DNA of 10,095 nucleotides from NCBI GenBank assembly GCA_937959145.1, contig CALGMC010000302.1, positions 1 to 10,095 of the forward strand. The letters are read 5' to 3'. The notes beneath the pieces are model-generated. The model saw only the letters and a program-made list of their open reading frames with translations, was not told where the DNA came from and made no database searches. The translations under genes and the position numbers were made by a program. Positions 1 through 7,186 of this stretch are shown here, piece after piece. The DNA is from an uncultured Chlorobiales bacterium (GTDB lineage: Bacteria > Bacteroidota > Chlorobiia > Chlorobiales > Thermochlorobacteraceae). The number at the start of each line of letters is the position of its first letter. Position 1 is the first letter of the stretch.

Positions 1-1
1 C

Positions 2-2173
2 CCACTTGCGCCATTCTTCTCAAATAACTACGGCGATACCGTAACCGTGATTGGACAAGTGATTTGGTCGGCAGACCAATCGTTTGATGTTCTGACAGGT
101 GGAGATGCAAGCCGTGCGCTTATCTACATTGCCGACACCGCGCGCGTCAATGGAAATAAATTGCCGAACTTCGGTGCGATTCAAGTCTTTGACCAAGTCG
201 GTGCGGCAGGCAATCGAGATTCCAGCCTTTTCAATGTGCCACGCGGAGAAGTGATTAAACTGACGGCGAGAATTCGTAGTGCGTTTGGTTCGCCGCTTGG
301 TTATCATCACACCGTTGAATTGGATAAAATTAACTTCACCTCGCTCGACCTCGATAACCCGCTTCCCAATCCGCTTCCGCTTCCCGATACGCTCGAGATT
401 CCGTTAGATTCTCTCTTTAAGCTTGACGGAAACATGGATTTGCTCGCCGAAAAATATGACGGCGCGATTGTGCGCATTACAGGTCCGATGACAGCCGTTG
501 TGCCAAGCCAAGTGATTGGTTCAAATGGTCGTTATCCTGAATGGTATGTAACGAAACCATTTCCCACGTCGCAAACGGGCGTGCTCGCGCTTCCAATTGG
601 CGATAACTCCAAATTTTTCAGAAGCACCGCCGGAAATGCGGGCGGCGTTGCCAATCCCGACCCGATTCCGCCGAACGGTGCGATTGTTCAGAGCATCACA
701 GGCATTCTCTCCAAAGTACGTTCAAATGGTGCGTTGGTGGTTGACACTTGGGACCCACCGCCGTCAGGTGCGCGTGGCAGAACATGGCGACTGCATCCGT
801 TCCGAGCAACCGACATTGTGCTTGCTCCGTCGCTTCCGCCTGTAATTGCCTCTGTGGTTCGCAATTTGGCTGTCCCACCACCCAACACCGCTGTAACCAT
901 TACAACAACTGTTTCTATGCCAAACGCAAGCGACAGCGTGGCGGCAGTGCAAGTCTTCTACAACACCACAACCACATTGCCCGATAGAAACTTTGGCGGA
1001 CCTTACACAACGGTCAATGCAACCCGTAGCACAACCAATGATTCAGTTTGGGCGGCAATCATTCCCGGTTTTCCCGCAGGCACATTTGTCAATTACTTCG
1101 TTAAAGCGATTGGAAGCAATAACCTCTCGGTGCTGGATAGAGACACAGCGCAAGCGAAAAACTTTTTCCGCTTCGCCAACTCCATGGGCATTTTCGATGT
1201 GCAGTTTTCACCTTACGACAACCCTGTAACGAGCAACATCGTCTCGCCGCTTCTTGACCAAACGGTAACCGTGCGCGGCACCGTAACGGCAGATTCGCTC
1301 GATAATCTCAATGAGCCTCCGAACAATGCGCCGATTGCGATTCATATTCAGGACGGGCGCGGCGTGTTCAGTGGCGTGCGCGTGGTGCTCAACGGCTACA
1401 CGACGCCCGCAGGACAAATCGTGCGCAACGACTCGGTGGAAGTTACAGGCATTGTGCGCGAATCGTTCAGCTACACGCAAATCGACGCGCGCCAATCAGC
1501 AGGCGGCTCAATTACGAAAATCGGAACAGCAACCACACCGATTACGCCGCTTGTACTGACCACCGATACGCTTCGCGTGCGTAGCGAACGCTTCGAAGGC
1601 ATGCTCGTGCAAGTCAATAATGTCGAAGTAACACGCGCCAGATTGGCAGGACAAGAATTTGCCATTCGCCAACAAAACGCGACCACAACTGACGACTACC
1701 TGGTCGATGACCTTTCAGGCTGGGATTTTCGTGGCGGCGGCACAGGCGTGCCTGTTAATCCTAATGCAGACACGGTGCGCGTTGGCGACCGATTTGCGGC
1801 ACTGCGCGGCATTCACTTCTTCTCGTTCAGCCAATACAAACTCACGCCGCGCCGCACTGGCGACTATGAAGGCTATCTTTTCACGAACGAAAAAGTGAAC
1901 CCAACGCCGAGGCAATTCTCACTCGCGCAAAACTATCCGAATCCGTTTAACCCCATCACGATGATTCGCTATGAACTGCCCGAGCGCGCCGATGTAACGC
2001 TCAAAGTCTATGATGTGCTCGGTCGTGAAGTCGCCACACTCGTCAATGCGGCGCAAGGACAAGGCTCGTATCAAGTGCCGTTCAATGCGTCTAACCTTGC
2101 AAGTGGCATTTACTTCTATCGCTTGAAAGCAGGCTCGTTTATGCAAACGAAGAAGATGCTTTTGGTGAAGTAA
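2..2173 (+). CDS. T9SS-secreted OB-fold/Ig-like multidomain protein, 5'-partial
   Basis: The reading frame is open from the first bases of the window (P-L-A-P-F-F-S-N-N-Y-G-D-T-V-T-V), so the GTG at 47 is internal and the true start lies upstream; about 723 codons are visible. Order of parts: an OB-fold-like strand block (TVTVIGQV, about nt 38-390); a second block with EKYDGAIVRITGP (from nt 449); an Ig/Fn3-like domain (about nt 841-1180); another OB-like block (QTVTVRGTV, from about nt 1258) with its own ERFEGMLVQV block (from nt 1586); and a type A T9SS C-terminal sorting domain (nt 1913-2170: NYPNPFNP, VYDVLGREV, SGIYFYRL). That last domain is the signal by which the Por/T9SS machinery exports proteins and attaches them to the surface. 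The OB/EGMLV blocks resemble non-catalytic modules found beside secreted nucleases such as ExeM/YhcR, but no nuclease domain is visible here. Cargo status is well supported; the biochemical role is unknown. Confidence 0.88.
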   Translation, partial: PLAPFFSNNYGDTVTVIGQVIWSADQSFDVLTGGDASRALIYIADTARVNGNKLPNFGAIQVFDQVGAAGNRDSSLFNVPRGEVIKLTARIRSAFGSPLGYHHTVELDKINFTSLDLDNPLPNPLPLPDTLEIPLDSLFKLDGNMDLLAEKYDGAIVRITGPMTAVVPSQVIGSNGRYPEWYVTKPFPTSQTGVLALPIGDNSKFFRSTAGNAGGVANPDPIPPNGAIVQSITGILSKVRSNGALVVDTWDPPPSGARGRTWRLHPFRATDIVLAPSLPPVIASVVRNLAVPPPNTAVTITTTVSMPNASDSVAAVQVFYNTTTTLPDRNFGGPYTTVNATRSTTNDSVWAAIIPGFPAGTFVNYFVKAIGSNNLSVLDRDTAQAKNFFRFANSMGIFDVQFSPYDNPVTSNIVSPLLDQTVTVRGTVTADSLDNLNEPPNNAPIAIHIQDGRGVFSGVRVVLNGYTTPAGQIVRNDSVEVTGIVRESFSYTQIDARQSAGGSITKIGTATTPITPLVLTTDTLRVRSERFEGMLVQVNNVEVTRARLAGQEFAIRQQNATTTDDYLVDDLSGWDFRGGGTGVPVNPNADTVRVGDRFAALRGIHFFSFSQYKLTPRRTGDYEGYLFTNEKVNPTPRQFSLAQNYPNPFNPITMIRYELPERADVTLKVYDVLGREVATLVNAAQGQGSYQVPFNASNLASGIYFYRLKAGSFMQTKKMLLVK

Positions 2174-2193
2174 AATCTTTTGGTGGAGCCAAA

Positions 2194-2264
2194 TTGGATT
2201 CTTCGCTTTGCTCAGAATGACGCGGTGCGACGGGCTGTCATTCCGAACGGAGTGAGGAATCCAA
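2194..2264. repeat. Long imperfect palindrome, probable dispersed intergenic repeat
   Basis: Arms at 2194-2221 (begins TTGGATTC, ends AGAATGAC) and 2237-2264 (begins GTCATTCCG, ends GGAATCCAA) are reverse complements at 22 of 28 positions, with a 15-nt spacer. In a plus-strand transcript four of the six mismatches become G-U pairs, leaving only two unpaired positions. It starts 20 bp after the stop codon of the T9SS cargo gene. The motif resembles GTCATTCCGAnnnnnnnGAGGAATC-type palindromes that recur between genes in many bacteria; that family resemblance is from memory and copy number cannot be seen in this window. It could act as an RNA 3'-end stabiliser, but no U-tract follows that would make it a classical terminator. 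Confidence 0.75.
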
Positions 2265-2268
2265 GTGA

Positions 2269-2336
2269 GTTAAGAATTAAGAGTGAAGAATTAAAAGTTG
2301 AACGCACTTTTCACTATCAACTCTTAACTCCTTAAC
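2269..2336. repeat. AT-rich imperfect palindrome (GTTAAG...CTTAAC)
   Basis: The left arm, 2269-2298 (GTTAAGAATTAAGAGTGAAG, then AATTAAAAGT), faces a right arm at 2306-2336 (ACTTTTCACTATCAACTCTT, then AACTCCTTAAC) across a 7-nt loop, TGAACGC. The arms match over most of their length once a few one-base gaps are allowed: GTTAAG, TTAAGAGT and AAAAGT are exact blocks. It begins four bases after the preceding palindrome, so the two elements are side by side. The left arm is also internally repetitive (TTAAGAATTAAGAGTGAAGA). It is probably a second dispersed intergenic repeat rather than a regulatory site particular to this locus. Confidence 0.65.
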
Positions 2337-2338
2337 GC

Positions 2339-2356
2339 TCCGCTTAGAATAGCGGA
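2339..2356. other. Short hairpin in the spacer
   Basis: TCCGCT (2339-2344) and AGCGGA (2351-2356) form a perfect 6-bp stem around the loop TAGAAT. It lies just after the two long palindromes. The following bases (AAGAAAATG) are A-rich rather than T-rich, so on the plus strand it is not a standard intrinsic terminator. On the minus strand the preceding sequence offers no U-run either. The structure is real on paper; its function is unknown. Confidence 0.35.
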
Positions 2357-2372
2357 AAGAAAATGTGTTCGT

Positions 2373-2403
2373 GGGAGTCGCTCAAAGGAGGGGCGGCTCT
2401 CAT
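2373..2403 (+). promoter_or_regulatory. Shine-Dalgarno displayed in the loop of a hairpin
   Basis: GGGAGTCGC (2373-2381) can pair along all nine bases with GCGGCTCTC (2393-2401) if two G-U pairs are allowed. The 11-nt loop, TCAAAGGAGGG, contains the strong Shine-Dalgarno AAAGGAGG (2384-2391). The TTG at 2403 follows one base after the stem. The linear distance from GGAGG to TTG is 11 nt, long by the usual standard, but folding the 3' arm could shorten the effective distance. This Shine-Dalgarno is the reason for preferring TTG 2403 as the start of the next gene. A regulatory role is inference. Confidence 0.5.
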
Positions 2404-4247
2404 TGAACCAAACAGATATGCAAATCAAGGCTATCTCAATTCAATTTGAACAAAGAATGCGCCTGAACATCTATCGCCGAAACAGCATCGTAGGACTGTT
2501 GATTCTTTTGATGATTGCGCTCTCGGCGTGCGAAGAAAATCCGATTAACAAGCCAAACACATTTTCGAACCCTGAAACAAGCGTCGTAACCGAACGCATT
2601 TTCGTGGATTTGCAAGGCACGGTAACGCTAAACTGGTCGGGAACAGTGGCTGACGGATTTGTGGGCGGATTTATGCTCTCCTTTGATTCAACGCGCTGGG
2701 GAACGGATACTTCTTCGGCATTTACGACGCGCCAAGACAGCACATTTCGATTAACCTTCTTCTCGTTAGATACAACCTTCACGCTCTTCGTTGCCGCCGT
2801 GCGCTTGGACAACGGTAACGGACGCTACGACACGGCACTCATTCGCGGCAATATCAATTTCGGCAGAGAACCCTTCACCGATGTGAATCGGAACGGACGC
2901 TACGACGAAGGCGAGCCATTTACCGATATTGGTAGCATTGATGAAACGCCCGCGCGCGTTACCTTTCCTGTGCGCAATTCTCCGCCCGAATTAGTTCAAC
3001 GATTTTTGACGCTCGTTCCCGATACCTCGCTTCCCGTAACGCAGTTTGAATTTAGAGCCAGCGATAGAGATGGATTGAACACGCTTCGAGGTGTTCAACT
3101 ATGCCTCAACGATTCTACTTTTCCCGCAAATAAGACGATTGAGATTCCAATTTTCTCGCAAGATTTAACCGTGATTTTGGAAAGCGCGACGCCGAAAAGT
3201 GCAGGCGTAACCGAAGCCAAAGTTTATGTTGGCTCGAGCAATACGCCGCTCCCAACGCGCCTTCCTGATTACCGAATGAACGCGCCAAATGTGCTTTATG
3301 CGCGCGCCGTCGATGCGCCCGGTGCAACGAGCCAAGTCATTCGGATTCCAAAAGCAGATTCAATTTGGGTGCCGAAGGTGCTTTCAAGTTCGCCCCTTGT
3401 AGTCGTCGATGATTTCGCACCCGCCGATAGAGACCCGTTTGATGCTTTCACATCAGCCGGCGCGCCGCTTCCTGCTGAAAGGGTTCTGCCCGAAGTGTTC
3501 AATCAAATTCGTGGCGGACGCTATGTTAATCCAACGCGCTATGAACTGATTACGCTCAAAGTTCCTATCATTTCGCCGAACCCGTTAGGCGCGGCAACCT
3601 TAGAGCGATTGCGCAGGCAAGCCATTCAAAACAGTTCGCCCGACGTGCTGAAAAAACTCCTGTTGCTTTACGATGTGGTGTTTTGGTATACCGATAACAA
3701 CCCGTCATTTCTTGCGGCGCAATTAGCCTTGCCCGATGTGCTCAACAGCGGCGTCGATGTGCTCATGACGATTGGCACTTCAAGCGATAGAGACGCACTG
3801 TCGCTCTCGTTTTCGCCCGCAAGTTCGGCGAGGGTTGTGCCACAAGCGCAATTTCAAACGCCGAATCCGCAGTTCGCAACGCTCGTGCGCGATGTTGCCG
3901 ATACCACCTTTCCAAGCCTTTCCTACAACGGCAATTTCCGCGCAGGCACATACACGACCAGCGCGCATACCTTGCAGTTCAGCGTAGAAAATCCCAACGA
4001 CATTGTGCCGCTTTACAGCCTTCCGCTTTCGTTTCCGATGATTGTGCAAAATCAACTCGATACAGCGTCGCGCTTTGTGGTGTCGCGGCGCACATATCGG
4101 CAAGCAGGGCAAGCGCGTGGCAAAATTGTCTTTTGCTCCATTCCGATGTATCGCGTGATGGTGCGCGCCGACGCGCCAACGGTTACCGATACAACAGCAC
4201 TCCGACGCTTTTACGACGCCGTGTTTGAAAAAGAATTTGGACAGTAA
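2403..4247 (+). CDS. Large predicted lipoprotein with EF-hand-like calcium loop and possible amidotransferase-like fold
   Basis: A signal peptide with a hydrophobic core (IVGLLILLMIAL) ends in the lipobox LSAC, so the mature protein should be lipid-anchored at the Cys in LSAC|EENP. Two starts compete. TTG 2403 has the only strong Shine-Dalgarno but gives a long n-region. ATG 2457 (MRLNIYRRN) gives a typical 24-residue lipoprotein signal but lacks one. Residues 160-171 (from TTG; DVNRNGRYDEGE) match an EF-hand-like loop, Dx[DN]x[DN]Gxx...E, flanked on both sides by EPFTD; a degenerate copy, DNGNGRYD, lies 25 codons earlier. The first half is beta-rich and Ig/Fn3-like. Around Y423, YDVVFWYTDNNPSF followed by LNSGVDVLMTIGT recalls the core of class I glutamine-amidotransferase-like (ThuA-like) domains in surface proteins; no catalytic Cys-His pair was identified. 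Family not recognised. It heads the probable operon, 58 bp before the TonB-dependent receptor gene. Confidence 0.85.
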   Translation: MNQTDMQIKAISIQFEQRMRLNIYRRNSIVGLLILLMIALSACEENPINKPNTFSNPETSVVTERIFVDLQGTVTLNWSGTVADGFVGGFMLSFDSTRWGTDTSSAFTTRQDSTFRLTFFSLDTTFTLFVAAVRLDNGNGRYDTALIRGNINFGREPFTDVNRNGRYDEGEPFTDIGSIDETPARVTFPVRNSPPELVQRFLTLVPDTSLPVTQFEFRASDRDGLNTLRGVQLCLNDSTFPANKTIEIPIFSQDLTVILESATPKSAGVTEAKVYVGSSNTPLPTRLPDYRMNAPNVLYARAVDAPGATSQVIRIPKADSIWVPKVLSSSPLVVVDDFAPADRDPFDAFTSAGAPLPAERVLPEVFNQIRGGRYVNPTRYELITLKVPIISPNPLGAATLERLRRQAIQNSSPDVLKKLLLLYDVVFWYTDNNPSFLAAQLALPDVLNSGVDVLMTIGTSSDRDALSLSFSPASSARVVPQAQFQTPNPQFATLVRDVADTTFPSLSYNGNFRAGTYTTSAHTLQFSVENPNDIVPLYSLPLSFPMIVQNQLDTASRFVVSRRTYRQAGQARGKIVFCSIPMYRVMVRADAPTVTDTTALRRFYDAVFEKEFGQ

Positions 4248-4305
4248 AATTTGGACGAGATAAAACTCCAACAAGAGAACTAAACGATTAGAGACGCATT
4301 AGAAA

Positions 4306-7176
4306 ATGAAGCAGATATACGCCCTATTCGTCGCCTTGTTTTGCAGTATCCTCATGGCGCACGCACAAGAGAAAGCCACGATTACAGGAACGGTGGTCGA
4401 TGAAAAATCAGGCGAAGAGTTGGTTGGCGCAACGGTTCGTTTGAAAGGCACTTACTACGGCTCAACAGTAAAGGTTGACGGGACTTACAAAATTGCAAAT
4501 GTCAATCCGGGCGAATACACGATTGAAATTTCGCTCGTCGGCTACACGCCAATTCAGAAAACAGGCGTGAAAGTCAAAGCAGGCGAAACGTCGGTGCATA
4601 ACTTCAAGATGAAGGAGGCATCGGTTCGTTCAGAAGAAATTGTTGTGATTGGAGAACGTCCGCTCATTGACATTGAGCAAGCGAGCACTTCGAGCGTGAT
4701 TTCAAGAGACTTGCTGGAAACATCGGCGGCGCGAGACATTAAGGAAGTTGTGGCGTCGCAAGTCGGTGTAACGCAAACGCCCTTCGGCGTCTACATTCGT
4801 GGTGGCAGAAGTTACGAGACGGGCACTTACATTGACGGCGTTTCTGCGAGCGACCCGCTGGCAGGCACAGGCTTCGGCGTCGATTTGAGCGCGAAAGCAT
4901 TGCAAGAAGTTGAAATCACGACAGGCGGCGCAGGCGTAGAATATGGCGAATCGCCCGCAGGCGTCATTGCGCTCAAGACCAAAGAAGGCACGAACGATTG
5001 GCACGGCTCATTTTCGCACCGACGCGATAACTTCGGATTCAGCAACTATAAAACCCCCGTTCGCCCAAACAACCTCAACTTGCCCGGTCTCGGTTGGAAC
5101 ACCACCTTCTACGACGTCGCATTTTCTGGTCCGATAATTCGCGATAAACTCTTCTTCTTTACCTCGCTCAACACGCAGTTTTCTGACGAGTTCATGCAGA
5201 ACCCTGCAAACAAACTTCGTTCAAGCATCGCAAGCGACTTCTTTACGCCGTTCAACGACAACCGCTGGTCGGGCATGTTCAAACTGACTTGGAAGGCGAC
5301 CAACACCGATAAACTCACCTTCCTTTACACAGGCTCGCTGAACATCAATCAAAACACGCAGATGCTTCAAATCACGGGCAACGATATTCAACTTGCGCCC
5401 GGCTATCAATATGCGTTCCTGCTTAATCCCGACAACGCCAATACCTATTCACATCTAACGCACTTGGCATCGATTCAGTGGTCGCATCTCTTTTCAAAAA
5501 ATGCATCCGTGCGGTTGCAACTCAATCGGCTGTTCGTCAATCTTCGCGCCGACGCAAATGGACGTCCGTGGCGACCTGATTTCATTGAAGAAGATTTAGA
5601 CCCGAGAAGCATTATTCGCAATCCTGAATACCTTTTCTTGCCGCCACTAAGCCAACCTGATTCAGTGCTTTATGCCATTGCGCCTGACGGTTTCATCAAC
5701 ACCGGCATTGCGCCGCTTTGGCACGACCACTATGTTGAAGACTACACGCTCAACTTACAAGTCGACTACAAAACCGACGACGAAGTGCATAACTTTCTCT
5801 TCGGCTTGGAGACGAAATTTTCCGAGTATCAATGGATTGATATTCTTCGCCCATGGGTTGGCGCGCCCGTCTTGCCCGGCGAGCCCTCGCGCCGATTAGG
5901 AAGTGCGTTTGATATTTGGCAAGTCAATCCCGCGCAGGGTGCGTTTTTTGTGAGCGATAAAATTCGATACAAAGGCTTAATCGCAACGCTCGGCTTACGC
6001 TTGCAGTATTGGTTTCCGGGCAAATTTGCGGACGACGCCGTTAATAATCCCGAAGCCCCCGTCATTGATGCCTTTCGCGAAGCCTATTTCAACCAAACAG
6101 GTAGTTTCTTTGGTCGGCGTTATCAACTGCGATTGCTTCCGAAAGTCAACATTTCCTTCCCAGTGTCGGACAATCAAATGCTTTATCTGAACTATGTGCA
6201 TTCGTCGCGATTGCCGCACCCGCGTTGGGTTTATAGCGGATTGGATACACGCTTTTTGGATAACTCCGCCAACTCTGTTCTCGGCAATCCTGCCTTGCTT
6301 CCTGAAACGACGGTCTCTTACGAAATCGGATTACGCAATCAAATCACTTCAAACGATGTGCTCGTGCTAACGGCGTTTTACAACGACCGCTTCGACTTCA
6401 TCGTCAGCCGCACCATTCGCTACACCGACCCAAGAACAGGAAGCACATCGCCACGCTCGACCTTCTTCAATCAAGACTACGCACGAACACGCGGACTTGA
6501 AATTTCCTACATCAAGCGCATTGGCAAGCAGATTGAAGCGCGCACCTCGTTTGCCTATCAAATCGCCACCGGCAAAAGTAACTCCGCCGAAGAAACACGC
6601 GCACAAATTATTCAAGGCAACGACCGCAACGACGAAGAGTTTTTCCTTGCGTGGGATAGACCGATTGATGTCAAAGGCTCAATTCTCTATCAATACAAAG
6701 AGCCGGTTGGGCTGTTCGGATTGTCTTGGCTCAACGACTTCAAGATTTTGGTTCAAGCGCAGTATTCGTCGGGATTGCGCTACACGCCTGCCGTGGTTGA
6801 ACGCGATTCGCGCGGCGAGCCGATTTTCTTTCCGAACGGACGTCTCCGATACACCGCTGATTTGGAACGCCGATTTAGCGAACTCGGAACGCCATGGTTT
6901 TGGATTGATTTGAGCGTGGAAAAAAGCGTCTCGCTTGGGCTGATGAACGGAAAACTCACACTGCAAGTGCGAAACCTGCTCAACAACAAGAACGCCACGA
7001 TTATTAACCCGGTAACAGGACGCGCTTACGAATTTGGCGACCCATTGCCCGCGAATCGACAAGACCCGCTGTTCCCAAATGCGTTGGGGTTAGGAGGCGT
7101 TTCGCCGCCGCCGTTTGACCCTGCACGCTATTTGCCGCCAACGCAAGTGCTGTTTGGATTAGCGGTTGATTTTTAG
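4306..7176 (+). CDS. Oar-like TonB-dependent outer-membrane receptor with carboxypeptidase-regulatory-like N-domain
   Basis: This encodes a 956-residue outer-membrane channel expected to be driven by TonB/ExbBD. Residues 1-20 are a Sec signal ending AHA|Q. Residues about 23-105 form a carboxypeptidase-D-regulatory-like beta-sandwich (TITGTVVDEKSGEELVGATV, then GTYKIANVNPGEYTIEIS), typical of Bacteroidota/Chlorobiota receptors. EEIVVIGERP (110-119) resembles a TonB box. The plug (about 117-228) carries VYIRGGRSYETGTYIDGV and GGAGVEYGESPAGVIALKTK. The rest is a long beta-barrel ending in a C-terminal Phe (LFGLAVDF), the usual outer-membrane insertion signal. The plug/barrel junction, KEGTNDWHGSFSH, matches the Oar-type pattern (EGTNxxHGS) rather than a canonical siderophore receptor. 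The usual SusD partner of SusC receptors is absent, so a polysaccharide-uptake role is less likely. The substrate is unknown. Start ATG 4306 fits the signal peptide. The next gene follows 10 bp after the stop. Confidence 0.93.
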   Translation: MKQIYALFVALFCSILMAHAQEKATITGTVVDEKSGEELVGATVRLKGTYYGSTVKVDGTYKIANVNPGEYTIEISLVGYTPIQKTGVKVKAGETSVHNFKMKEASVRSEEIVVIGERPLIDIEQASTSSVISRDLLETSAARDIKEVVASQVGVTQTPFGVYIRGGRSYETGTYIDGVSASDPLAGTGFGVDLSAKALQEVEITTGGAGVEYGESPAGVIALKTKEGTNDWHGSFSHRRDNFGFSNYKTPVRPNNLNLPGLGWNTTFYDVAFSGPIIRDKLFFFTSLNTQFSDEFMQNPANKLRSSIASDFFTPFNDNRWSGMFKLTWKATNTDKLTFLYTGSLNINQNTQMLQITGNDIQLAPGYQYAFLLNPDNANTYSHLTHLASIQWSHLFSKNASVRLQLNRLFVNLRADANGRPWRPDFIEEDLDPRSIIRNPEYLFLPPLSQPDSVLYAIAPDGFINTGIAPLWHDHYVEDYTLNLQVDYKTDDEVHNFLFGLETKFSEYQWIDILRPWVGAPVLPGEPSRRLGSAFDIWQVNPAQGAFFVSDKIRYKGLIATLGLRLQYWFPGKFADDAVNNPEAPVIDAFREAYFNQTGSFFGRRYQLRLLPKVNISFPVSDNQMLYLNYVHSSRLPHPRWVYSGLDTRFLDNSANSVLGNPALLPETTVSYEIGLRNQITSNDVLVLTAFYNDRFDFIVSRTIRYTDPRTGSTSPRSTFFNQDYARTRGLEISYIKRIGKQIEARTSFAYQIATGKSNSAEETRAQIIQGNDRNDEEFFLAWDRPIDVKGSILYQYKEPVGLFGLSWLNDFKILVQAQYSSGLRYTPAVVERDSRGEPIFFPNGRLRYTADLERRFSELGTPWFWIDLSVEKSVSLGLMNGKLTLQVRNLLNNKNATIINPVTGRAYEFGDPLPANRQDPLFPNALGLGGVSPPPFDPARYLPPTQVLFGLAVDF

Positions 7177-7180
7177 GGGA
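7175..7180 (+). promoter_or_regulatory. Ribosome-binding site of the PorV-like gene
   Basis: AGGGGA overlaps the TAG stop codon of the TonB-dependent receptor gene and sits 6 nt before ATG 7187 (3 nt before ATG 7184). The overlap points to translational coupling between the two genes. It is an imperfect Shine-Dalgarno. Confidence 0.4.
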
Positions 7181-7186
7181 AGTATG

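Noticed and set aside
47..49. GTG as the start of the T9SS cargo gene
   Set aside because: The frame is open upstream to the window edge and the upstream residues (YGDTVTV) complete the first OB-like strand, so the gene is simply truncated by the window.
2298..2320. TTGAAC and TATCAA as a sigma-70-like promoter before the operon
   Set aside because: The spacer is only 11 nt, and both boxes lie in the arm and loop of the second palindrome. A Bacteroidota-type TAnnTTTG box was also sought in the spacer and not found.
2174..2402. CRISPR array or tandem direct repeats in the spacer
   Set aside because: The repeats are inverted pairs of different sequence, not regularly spaced direct repeats.
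3780..4274. A 164-codon open frame on the minus strand opposite the first lipoprotein gene
   Set aside because: It is rich in Cys, His and Arg with no domain, lies fully opposite a well-supported gene with a lipobox and motifs, and looks like a shadow of that gene's codon use.
6497..6913. A 138-codon plus-strand open frame inside the TonB-dependent receptor gene
   Set aside because: It is out of frame with a convincing beta-barrel sequence, has no recognisable motif and a biased composition (many Ser, Arg, Lys); judged a shadow.
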